Shown: positions 26,859 to 37,000 of the stretch, piece by piece
Position numbering within the stretch: the stretch's first letter is position 1
Layout of the letters: the number at the start of each line of letters is the position of its first letter
NCBI GenBank assembly: GCA_017409825.1
Contig: JAFQRZ010000001.1
Coordinates: forward strand, 1-64,000
DNA from: Agathobacter sp.
Lineage (GTDB): Bacteria > Bacillota > Clostridia > Lachnospirales > Lachnospiraceae
Direction of reading: 5' to 3'
DNA length: 64,000 nt
Program-made: the position numbers and the translations under genes
Notes under the pieces: model-generated
The model's input: only the letters and a program-made list of their open reading frames with translations
The model's database searches: none
Told to the model about the DNA's origin: nothing

Positions 26859-27734
26859 GTGAGAGAAGATATAATTCACTTTTATGTGCCACAAACCAGA
26901 CTTCCGTTTTATCTTGAAATGGCAGGGATTTCCTATTGTGATGGGACATATCGTATGAAACGTCAGGACAGTGCAGAAACTGTGCTCGAATACATTGTCG
27001 AAGGCAGAGGATATTTAAATGTCAACGGAAAAAACTACGCTGCAACGGCTGGAGATGTATATATATTACGCAAGAAAACGACACACACATATTGGTCCGA
27101 CGCGAAATCCCCATGGGTAAAGATATTTTTTAATATACGAGGATCCCTGGCAGAAAAAATACTGGATGAGTATCAGCTTGGCGGAGAGGGGAAAGTCGTT
27201 CTTGAAGCAGATGGATTGGAACAGGATTTCAGAGACATGCTTCAAGGGCTTATGGACAGCAGTATTGGGCAGACAGAGCGTTTTGATAAAGCAGCAGTAG
27301 ATTTTCTAAAAATTATTATAAAGCTAACGAATAGTCAGCATTTAAACGGTGGTCACAAAGACGATTTGATGAGTGTGGAAAATGAAATGAACACGCTAAT
27401 TGAATATATTACGATGAATCCAAAACGTCTAGTGAATAACCAGGAATTGGCAGATGTAATTTTTCGTTCAAAAGATTATGTGATAAAACGATTCTTTGTA
27501 AACTTTGGAGTTACACCATATGAGTACCAGATTCAACAGAAGATATTTAGTGCTAAGAATATGCTGGCGAACACGAGTCTCTCTGTAAAGGAGATTGCAG
27601 ATTCGCTCGGTTATGATGATCAGCATTATTTTTCTTATATGTTCAAGAAGCGCTGTGGCATGTCGCCAACCCAGTATCGAAAGAAGATTAAATCAGAATA
27701 TAGTGGATGTAAAAATATGAATATGGAAGAATAA
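26859..27734 (+). CDS. AraC-family transcriptional regulator
   Basis: A 291-residue regulator with an N-terminal cupin-like sugar-sensing domain (YIVEGRGYLNVNGKNYAATAGDVYILRKKTTHTYW). The C-terminal double helix-turn-helix domain (about residues 190-285) carries NQELADVIFRSKDYVIKRF and the AraC signature SVKEIADSLGYDDQHYFSYMFKKRCGMSPTQYRK. The frame opens with a TTG at 26793, but GAGGAGG at 26845-26851 points to the GTG at 26859. It stands between the deacetylase and the large sugar-uptake gene run, and is the obvious candidate activator of the locus. Confidence 0.92.
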   Translation: MREDIIHFYVPQTRLPFYLEMAGISYCDGTYRMKRQDSAETVLEYIVEGRGYLNVNGKNYAATAGDVYILRKKTTHTYWSDAKSPWVKIFFNIRGSLAEKILDEYQLGGEGKVVLEADGLEQDFRDMLQGLMDSSIGQTERFDKAAVDFLKIIIKLTNSQHLNGGHKDDLMSVENEMNTLIEYITMNPKRLVNNQELADVIFRSKDYVIKRFFVNFGVTPYEYQIQQKIFSAKNMLANTSLSVKEIADSLGYDDQHYFSYMFKKRCGMSPTQYRKKIKSEYSGCKNMNMEE

Positions 27735-27739
27735 TAAAG

Positions 27740-27784
27740 TACCCTTTTCGCATGGAAATGTGAAGAGGGTATTGCTGTTTTTGG
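27740..27784 (+). terminator. terminator after the AraC-type regulator
   Basis: TACCCTTTTCGCAT pairs with ATGTGAAGAGGGTA (two mismatches) around a short loop, then TTGCTGTTTTT. Confidence 0.6.
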
Positions 27785-27807
27785 AACTATTTTCCATATT
27801 TTTCTTG

Positions 27808-27886
27808 TATACAACTTGTTTGAATTTTATTTCTAACATTTTGTATAGTATCTCTAATTTTTCTAAAAAAAAGCAAGTTGTATAAT
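27808..27886 (+). promoter_or_regulatory. regulated promoter of the sugar-utilisation operon
   Basis: A perfect TATAAT at 27881-27886 lacks a good -35 box, as is usual for activator-dependent promoters. The 11-bp inverted repeat TATACAACTTG (27808-27818) and CAAGTTGTATA (27874-27884) flanks the copy of the 18-bp element at 27822-27839; the right arm overlaps the -10 box. This suggests binding of a dimeric regulator or DNA looping. Function is inference. Confidence 0.5.
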
Positions 27887-27942
27887 GAAAATAGCACAAA
27901 ATTACAAGGAGAAGTGAAAAATTAAGAGGAGGAAATGAAATT

Positions 27943-29424
27943 ATGAAGAAAAAACTTTTAAGAATTTTGTCGATGGTATTTGTGATAACAATGTTAACAG
28001 GACTTTTGTCAGGCTGTGGTAATGGCGATGACAATAAAGGTGGTGGAGGCTCTAGTACCGGGAAAGAGGTTACAGTTTCTCTCCTTGTACCAAAGGACTT
28101 TGAAGAAGAAGTTAACTATGCATTGAAGAGTTTTAAGGAAATTCACCCTGAGATTACAGTAGAGGTGGTTGTTTCATCTGGCTATGGTGATAGCATTCCT
28201 TCTGAGCTTAGTACACTTGCAGCAGGAAAGAACCTTCCAGACGTAACCATGGGTACAGAAAATTTTGGCTATATTTTGAGCCAGGGTCTTGCTTATCCAT
28301 TGGATAACCTCTATGCAGCTGACCCAGATAAAGAGAATTCGCTTCAGGCAGGTATCGCAAACTATACATATGATGGTCATTTATATGCATTGCCATACCG
28401 TGTGCAGTTTAATGGTATCATAGTAAACTTAGACCTTATTCAGACACAGAACTTAGATGAGCCAGATTACGACTGGAGTATTGATGAATTTATTGACCTT
28501 GCAAAGAAAGCAACGGATAACCAGCATTCTGGTATTAATATTGTAGAAAGTACAGATGATACACATGCACTTCAGACCAAGCTTATGGGTGGTATGATGG
28601 ATGCGCCATATCAGATGTATGGATATAACATGGACACACATCAGTTTGATTTTACTAGCGGTGCATGGACAAAGGCACAGGAATATATCAAAGAATTACA
28701 GAGTGTACCAGGCCTTGTATCTGATGAATTAAAGGAATGGGACAAACGTAATAACGGTATTGCTGATGCATATGACAACAAATTTGGTGGTAGTGCAGAT
28801 GCGTTTAAGGCAGGTAAGGTTCTTTTCGGAAATCATAATACATGGGAAACACATTGGATTTCTAAGGGCGTAAACTTTGAATGGGATGTTTATCCAGTAC
28901 CAACTGCAGATGGTGTAGAAGAAAGAATTCAGACACATGTGGACTATGTAATGATGACAACTGCAGTAACAGAAGAAAAAGCACAGGCAGCATATGAATT
29001 AGTAAAATTCTTTAGCTATAGTGAAGAAGGCTGTCTTGCTCGTATGAAATATGTAGAAGAAAATTCAGAAACAGCTACTATCTATACACCAGCATCTTCA
29101 GACCCAGAGGTATTAAAAGCTTATGAAGATTCTGATGCAATCAAAGATGGTATGAAATACATGTTGGAAACTATTTCAGAAGATCCAGAAATGATTTTCA
29201 TCGCGGATGTAAACAAATTAGTTCCAAACTTCTGGAATGATGTAAATGATTATCTTGATCAGACAAAAGAACAGATTAAGAATGGTGGAGATGCACATGC
29301 ACTTGCTCAGGACTTACAGAACAAGGTAAATGCAGCAGCAATTGACACTTGGGAAACATTTGAAAAGAAATTAGAAAGTAACTTAGAAAAATTCTATGAA
29401 TCTCATCCATATGAGAAGAAATAG
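27943..29424 (+). CDS. extracellular sugar-binding lipoprotein (ABC transporter)
   Basis: A 493-residue family-1 solute-binding protein. It has a lipoprotein signal (MKKKLLRILS... LLSGC, lipid-modified Cys25), then a Gly/Ser linker and the two-lobe binding fold (VTVSLLVPKDFEEEVNYALKSFKEIHPEITVEVV). AAGAGGAGG precedes the ATG. It is the first gene after the regulated promoter. It should feed one of the two permease pairs found 17-23 kb downstream; no ATPase gene is present in the window. Confidence 0.93.
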   Translation: MKKKLLRILSMVFVITMLTGLLSGCGNGDDNKGGGGSSTGKEVTVSLLVPKDFEEEVNYALKSFKEIHPEITVEVVVSSGYGDSIPSELSTLAAGKNLPDVTMGTENFGYILSQGLAYPLDNLYAADPDKENSLQAGIANYTYDGHLYALPYRVQFNGIIVNLDLIQTQNLDEPDYDWSIDEFIDLAKKATDNQHSGINIVESTDDTHALQTKLMGGMMDAPYQMYGYNMDTHQFDFTSGAWTKAQEYIKELQSVPGLVSDELKEWDKRNNGIADAYDNKFGGSADAFKAGKVLFGNHNTWETHWISKGVNFEWDVYPVPTADGVEERIQTHVDYVMMTTAVTEEKAQAAYELVKFFSYSEEGCLARMKYVEENSETATIYTPASSDPEVLKAYEDSDAIKDGMKYMLETISEDPEMIFIADVNKLVPNFWNDVNDYLDQTKEQIKNGGDAHALAQDLQNKVNAAAIDTWETFEKKLESNLEKFYESHPYEKK

Positions 29425-29452
29425 AACACTCTCAAAAGAAGGGGGCAATTAT

Positions 29453-31054
29453 ATGCAGTTACGTCGCATATTAAGCATGTTTTTGGCTGGCGTGCTGGTG
29501 CTTGGTCTTGTAGCCTGTGGCAATGGTAACACAAACGGAACGGAAAACTCACAAAGCACAGAAAACAAGGGCAGTACAGAGCAAAGTGAATCTACACAAA
29601 GTTCACAAAACACACAAAGCGGTGGAAATAACGAAGGTGTCGACGGTACGGAAAGTACCGAAGACGCCGACGCTACATATGTGTTTAGTGATGAGGTGTG
29701 GGCATTTCTGTCTAATGCAGATGTAAAATTTGTTCGTCAGGATGAGAATTATGTAAAAGTTTATGACAAAAAAGATTTGGCGGATGGCGGCACTGTAATC
29801 GAAATCGATCCTGCTAAGACCTATCAGAGTGTAGAAGGATTCGGAGCAAGTTTAACAGATTCTTCCGCTTATGTATTATCTGAAATGCCAGAAGAACTTA
29901 TAGATGAAGTCATGGTCAATCTTTTTGATAAAGAAAAGGGCATCGGTCTTTCTACTATCCGTATTCCAATCGGTGGTTGTGACTTTGGTTTTTATAACTA
30001 TACCTATGATGATATGCCAAAGGGAGAAGAAGACTTTGAGTTGGAGCATTTCGATGCTTCCGAAGCAGAGGATCAGATTGCGCTGGTAAAGAAAGCTATG
30101 GCTGTAAACTCTGATATCAAAATCTTCTTGTCACCATGGACGGCACCTACCTGGATGAAGACAAAAGGTGAATTTACCAGTAAAGATGGCGGTACACTTC
30201 GCCGTGACTGCTACAATGTATATGCAGACTATCTGGTAAAGAGTGTACAGATATATGAAAATGAGAATATTCCAGTGTACGCACTCTCTCCACAGAACGA
30301 AATGTTTATCATAGCGGATTGGGCTGGTATGTATTGGGATTGGGAGCCTATGTCTGCATTTGTTAATGACAGACTTCGTCCGGCATTGGAGGATGCTGGT
30401 CTTACTACTAAGATTTTGAATATGGATCACAACTGGATATATGCAGATAAAGCAAACCAAATTATGGGTGCGACCTATAATGCAGCAGATGGTGTAGCAT
30501 ACCACTGGTACAACGGTACACCAGAGCAGATGCTTACCACAAAGGAAAGCTTCCCAGACAAAGAAATCTGGGTAACAGAAGCAACCAATGTAAAACCGGT
30601 CGGTATGTCAGCATTCCTTAAGGTATCTTCGATGATTACAAGAAGCCTGCGCTCTGGAGCAAACGGATATATGCTTTGGAACTATGCACTCAAGCACACC
30701 GGTGGTCCTACTGTATATGAAAACACAGGTGCTGATAGCAATGCACCTATCCTTAGCTGCAATTTAGAAAAGGATGAAATTACATACGAATCCGATTTCT
30801 ACATCCTCGCACACTTTAGTAAGTATATTCACGAAGATGCAGTAGTTGTAGATTCGACAGACACAGGAGCAGAGAACGATTACAAGCTTGTAAATGTCGT
30901 AACCTTAAATCCAAATGGTACGATGACGGCGGTTATCGTAAATTCCAACAAAGAAGCACAGACCTGCAAACTCGTAATGGGCGAACAGGTAATGGAAGTC
31001 ACTGTAGGAGCGAAATCAACCGTAACTCTTACATGGGACGCAAATAATTATTAA
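29453..31054 (+). CDS. secreted GH30 glycosidase, lipoprotein
   Basis: A 533-residue glycoside hydrolase family 30 enzyme. The signal ends in LGLVAC (Cys22 lipid-anchored), followed by a Ser/Thr/Asn/Gln linker of ~50 residues. The catalytic barrel starts with TYQSVEGFGASLTDSSA. The acid/base is Glu283 in SPQNEMF and the nucleophile Glu376 in IWVTEAT, and the C-terminal beta domain ends in VTLTWDANN. GH30 members include beta-glucosylceramidases, beta-1,6-glucanases and xylan-active enzymes; the GFGASLTDSSA and QNE pattern looks most like the glucosylceramidase/beta-1,6-glucanase side. The frame opens at 29396, but GAAGGGGGCAA supports 29453. It is the only clearly secreted hydrolase here. Confidence 0.9.
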   Translation: MQLRRILSMFLAGVLVLGLVACGNGNTNGTENSQSTENKGSTEQSESTQSSQNTQSGGNNEGVDGTESTEDADATYVFSDEVWAFLSNADVKFVRQDENYVKVYDKKDLADGGTVIEIDPAKTYQSVEGFGASLTDSSAYVLSEMPEELIDEVMVNLFDKEKGIGLSTIRIPIGGCDFGFYNYTYDDMPKGEEDFELEHFDASEAEDQIALVKKAMAVNSDIKIFLSPWTAPTWMKTKGEFTSKDGGTLRRDCYNVYADYLVKSVQIYENENIPVYALSPQNEMFIIADWAGMYWDWEPMSAFVNDRLRPALEDAGLTTKILNMDHNWIYADKANQIMGATYNAADGVAYHWYNGTPEQMLTTKESFPDKEIWVTEATNVKPVGMSAFLKVSSMITRSLRSGANGYMLWNYALKHTGGPTVYENTGADSNAPILSCNLEKDEITYESDFYILAHFSKYIHEDAVVVDSTDTGAENDYKLVNVVTLNPNGTMTAVIVNSNKEAQTCKLVMGEQVMEVTVGAKSTVTLTWDANNY

Positions 31055-31070
31055 GAAAGGAGAATTCATA

Positions 31071-34000
31071 ATGAAATTACGTAGAATATTAGCCGCAGTG
31101 TTGGCATTCGCAATGGTCATTACGGCTTCTCCATTTGAAAATGTGAGGTTTGAGGCGGCGGGAACAACAAAAACTGTTTCGGCAATTGATGAGACATACA
31201 TGTGTTGGAGTGAAACGGTTAAAGCAAATAGCGGTGGCTATTTAGAGCGTCAAAGCACAGATGGAATTAGAAATGATATGCCATATATTGATTCGCTTCG
31301 TAGCAATATTAAATCACTTAATAGTGATATGATTGAGCAGTTCGATGCATCAGGTGAAGAATGGCATTGGTTTGCATATAGAGTTAATGTTCAGACAGAG
31401 GGGACATATACACTAGGTGTAGCTGTTAACGGCTGTAAATATGCATCGTATGCGATTCCTTTGTGTGTAAATAATGAGGTATATACCTTAACTTATACAT
31501 CAAAGAATCAACAGGTTACGACAGATGTGACTTTGCCAATAGGTGAACATGTAATTGTGATGTTTGCACCTATGCCAACAGATGCTTCAGATCTTGTTGG
31601 AACTTCGATGAATATATGGAATGATTATCCATGGTGTAATGTGCAATCTGTAATAGTAGATTCGGATCTTGAAGTTATAAAAAATTCCGATAAGCAGTTG
31701 ACAGATGAGGAGGTAGTAGCAAGTTTTTATTCAAAGGTTGAATCTGGAAATATTGCTTATGTAACCTATGACCATATGGCAGAGGGTGGATATAAACAAG
31801 ATGGAACTGGTGCTGGTGGCGTTACTAGAGGTAAGGTTACACAGACATTATCACAATTGATTACTGGTGATGGGAAGCTAAATTATTTAGCAAAAGAGTC
31901 ACTTCCATATGTTCAGTATATTGTAGATGCTGAAGCAGATGGAACATATTATTTAGATATAGAGTATTACATGAAGGCGGTAGCAGTTGAGGGGGATGAT
32001 AAAACTGCATTTGCTGTTATTGTAAATGACAAGCTTTATAAAGTAGCTCATACTGAAACGGCCTCTACAGCGAAAGATTTTAGTCAAACAATAGAAGTGG
32101 AACTAAAAAAGGGACGAAATGTGATTCGTACAACTGGTATTATAAAAGATACAGTTTGGTTTGCTAGTTCATGGATGAATTATAAGTCTCTTGCTATCGA
32201 ATCTGGTGCAAAATTTGTTCCAGTAAGCCAGACTTCAGTTAATGCAGGGGATGAAGCAACCATTTTAGCAAATAAGTACTCTGATAAAGGTACCACATTA
32301 GGCGATAGAGATTACTCTATTTTGAGATATGACTATGCAACCATAGACACCTTAAAATATGCTGGAAATAAAATTGGGGATTGGCCATTCGCTTCTGTTC
32401 AGGTAACAGCAGAAAAAGACGGATATTATGACATAACTGTTAACGCTGGACCAAATACAGGTGGTCAATCATTTCAAATTGGCATGTTGGTAGATGGAGA
32501 GGCATATAGCTTACCTTTCATGGCAAGTGCAAGTACAAGTATTGATGCATCTGTTTATTTAACAGTAGGAACACATGTCCTTACATTTACATCACCTATG
32601 CCGGAAACGATTAAGGATGTAACATGGAGTCAAAGTTATGCGTATTTATATTATCCATGGTTCAACTTTACAAGTTTTACATTGGGTACAGGTCTCGAAA
32701 TTGCAGAAAAGCCTGAATTAAGCGATATTACTGCACATTTGGGTACTACGATGGAGGCTAGTGACTCTACATTGTTGGTAAATAAATTTGATGTGACTGA
32801 ACGCGATGATACGGACAATCCAATTCACAAAAAATATTCTAGTCCAGACAGAAGCATTTTAACAGCTAAAAACATTACCTTGGAAAATGTATTGGATTTA
32901 GGCTATGACAAGCTACCATACATCGCATATGAGGTAAATGTAGAAAGCGCAGGAACCTATGAGGTAGGAGCTATCGTGAAAACGAAATCAGGTACTTCTT
33001 CACAAATGGGACTTATTATTGATGGAACACAAGTGAAGGGAATTCCACTTGCGGCTACTGCAAAGGAAGAATTTGTAAGTGCGTCCGTAGAGCTCAGTGC
33101 AGGCACACATACTATTATGCTTACTTGTGCAATGCCAAAAGATAGTAGTACAACGGAGTACCCTTGGTTTGATATATTTGAATTATGCATCAGCAATGGT
33201 GCGACCATCGGAAATATCCATGCACAGGATACCAATGTAACTGTGGAAATGGAAAATACTACTTATGTAAGTGGCGGAACTCAGAAACCATATGCAGGAG
33301 CTTCGTCTGGAAAAGTGGTAGGAACAGAAATCAATTCATCTGAAAAATTAGCAGAAGTTTGGAAATCAGATGGCAATAAATTGCTCCAGATCGACTGGGG
33401 ACAGATGAGCTATGCTGAATTTGCGACTACAGGTACAGCAGGAGAACATGAAATCCAGTTAAAGGTAATCGCAACCTGTACTCCAGACAAGAAGGTGGCC
33501 GATAAGGAACCAGAAGTCTATGTATATGTAAACGGTGAAGTTTATAAAAAACAGTTAGATGCTTGGAACACCTTTGAAACCATTACCATCAAAGCAGACC
33601 TTGTAGAAGGAATCAATGAATTCAAATGCTTCGCAGTAGCAGATGATGCAAGTGGTGATACAAGTATATTCTTTGATACACTTTATTTCGATACTACAAA
33701 ACTTACAGCAGTATCGCTGGAAGAAGTAGCAGACACAAAGACAGAAATCAGTTTTGCTGATACGACTCAGGTATTTACACATAAATATCCAGTGAGTGAG
33801 GATAGTACGAAATTAGCTAATCCAGTAGCTGGAGATATGCAATATAGAAAATATTATATTGATGCCTTAAATATCAACCAGCTTACCTATGTGCCATATG
33901 CAGCAGTTAAGGTTGCAGCAGAGAATGCAGGCTATTATGAAATTCAAATCGAAGCGAATGTAAAAACAGGAGCTGCAGCAGCGGATCGTATTGCGATGCT

Positions 34001-37000
34001 GGTAGATGGTAAATCATATACACTTCGTTATAAGAAGTCAGGTGCGGACACACTTAGTACAATGATTTACCTTGAAAAAGGTACACATATGTTTATTTTT
34101 ACAAGTCCTATGCCTCAAACCTATGATGAGGTAAAAGATGTAGTGTATCCAACTGGAGAAGGCGCAGATTTTACAGAATTAAAGAATTTATATCCATGGT
34201 TTGATATGAAGACGCTTACTTTAGATGAAGGCTTAAGTATCGTAGAAAAACCAGGATATGGTGATGTAGATTTCTCAGAGGTAATTGATTCTGTAGATAC
34301 AATTATTGATGCTGGCGACGAAACGCTCGTATTACCAGATAATTATAATGATAATGATGCTATTTTAGATGGTGCAGCCAGAGATCAGTTAAAGAATGAT
34401 AGAGTTTCTCTTGAAACTTTATTGTTACATGGTTTTGACAAAGCTCCATATGCATCCTTTATGGTAACTGCACCAGCAGATGGAACATATGACATCTATG
34501 CTTTGGTAGCAACAGATGCAAATCTTACCTCAGATCAGATTGCATTTATCGTAGATAGAATGCAGGTTTATGCGGTTACCGTGGAAAAGAAAGCTGATAA
34601 TCAGATTATTCATGCAACAGTAGAGTTAACAAAGGGAACCCATAGTATCATCTTTACCGCGCCAATGCCATTTGATGATGAAGAGGCACAGGCTATTCCA
34701 GCGGGTGAGACAGATAACTGGGCTGGACTGAATGGAAAATACAGATGGATGAACTATATCCGTTTTGGTATTGACAAAGATCTTACTTTAGTAAGTGGTC
34801 TGACTCCAACGATTATCAATGGTATTGAAGCTGAAGATTCTGAATATGTGAAATATCATGGAAATTATGAAGCGCAGATTTATCCAGGCGCAACAGGTAA
34901 CCATGCAGTGAATGGAAAAGATACAGCAATGGTACCAGGTGTGATTGATAAAGAAGCATTGTTCCATGATTGGAGTAAGCTTTCATTTATCGAATTTGCA
35001 GTAGGTGCACAAAGTGCAGGTACACAGAATATTACACTGGGCGTGATTGCAACCAATGCAGATAACTATACTGCAGGTATGGTTCCAGTACTCATGGTAT
35101 ATGCAAATGGTAAATGGCAGGAAGTATCATTAGAAAAATGGAACACATTTGAAGAAGTTACAGTTTCTATAGATTTAATAGAAGGAAAAAATATTATCCG
35201 TTGCGTTGCAGAATGGAGAGATGTAGCAGGAGGGACTCGTGTGATTTTCGACTACATCGAATATGACACATCAGCTCTTACAGCAGTAAAAGCAGAGGAT
35301 TTCGCGATTGGCTCTACTACCTACAATGCAGGCGATGAAGAAAAAGTGTTATCCAATAAATATACAGATAACGGTGACACATTAGGCAGCGCTTCCTGTG
35401 CGGATATGCGATGGAGCAAGTATTACATTGATGGATTAAAGGTTACACAGCTTCCTCGTATTCCATACGCAGCATTAAAGGTAAATGCAATAGTTGCTGG
35501 ATACTATGATATTGGTATGACAGCAGAAGGCGATAGCTCTGCATTATCAAAACAGATTGCAGTTCTAGTGGATGGAAAAGCATATCCATTGACAGTAGGT
35601 GCAACATTGTCAGCGTCTGTTTACCTGGAGGCAGGTGTACATACATTGATGTTCACAAGTCCAATGCCAGTGGACAAGGCAACAGCAGATACAACTTCAA
35701 GTACCAATGAAACAAAATTATATCCTTGGTTTAATATGAATACGATTACTTTGGGTGAAGGTCTTGAAGTTACAGAAAAAATTACAACAGAAGAGGTAAT
35801 GCTTGCAGAAGTACTTCGTTCTGTACATGGTCTTACCACTGCGGGGGATGACACAATTGTATTACCAAATCGTTATACTGATAATAACGGCGTATTAGAA
35901 AGTGCAGATAGAAATGCATTAAAGAATAACAGAGTTTCTGTAGAAACATTGTTAGAAAAGGGCTTTGATAAGGCACCATTTGCTTCCTTTAATGTAACAG
36001 CAGAAGAAAATGGAACTTATGATATCTATGCACATGTAAGTGCAAATTCGGTATTAACCTCAAAGCAGATAGTAGTTATTGTGGATAGAACAAGAATTGT
36101 ATCCGTACCAGTGGAAGCAGTAGAAGGTACACAGATGATTCATGCAAGTCTTGGGCTCGAGGCTGGAACACATAATATTATCTTCACTACTCCAATGCCA
36201 CAGACTGACGCAGAAGCACAGGCACTTTTGAATGACGGAAGTGATAACTGGTCTGGTATGAATAATGCTTATCCATGGATGAATTATGAGTACTTTGCGA
36301 TAGATAAGGATCTTACAGTGAAAACTGGAATCAAGGATTCTACTACAACAGGTATCGAGGCCGAAGATTCTACATATATCAAACATACCGGTACTTATGA
36401 AGTACAGATTTATCCTGGCGCGTCTAGTGCACAGGCAGTCGTAGGACAGAATATTAGTACAGATGCAGTAGATACAGGTGCTATATATTACGACTGGAAT
36501 AAATTCGCAGGTGTTGAATTTGCTGTAAAAGCACAGAGTGCGGGCAGTCAGGTGATTACCTTAGGCATGATTGCGACACATGCTGCAGAAAGCACAACCG
36601 CAGCAGCACCAAAGCTGATGGTATATGCGAATGGAGTGAGGAAAGAAGCTACACTTACTAAGTGGAATACCTTCGAAGAAGTAGCTATTACAGTGAACTT
36701 GAAAGAAGGTACAAATGTAATCAAATGCGTGCCTGTAGCTGCAGAAGAAGTTGCCGGTACTCGTGTGATTTTCGACTATATCGAATATGACACATCAGCT
36801 CTTACAGCGGTGGAAGTAGCTGATTTCGCTACAGATGCAAATATCTACAATGCAGGCGATGAAGATAAGTTTTTAACCAATTATTACACAGATAAGGGAG
36901 ACACCTTAGGTGATGCATCTCGTAATCCTTTAAAGGAAGCAAAACACTATATTGATGCATTAACGATTAATAAGCTTAGTGTTGTACCATATGCAGCAAT

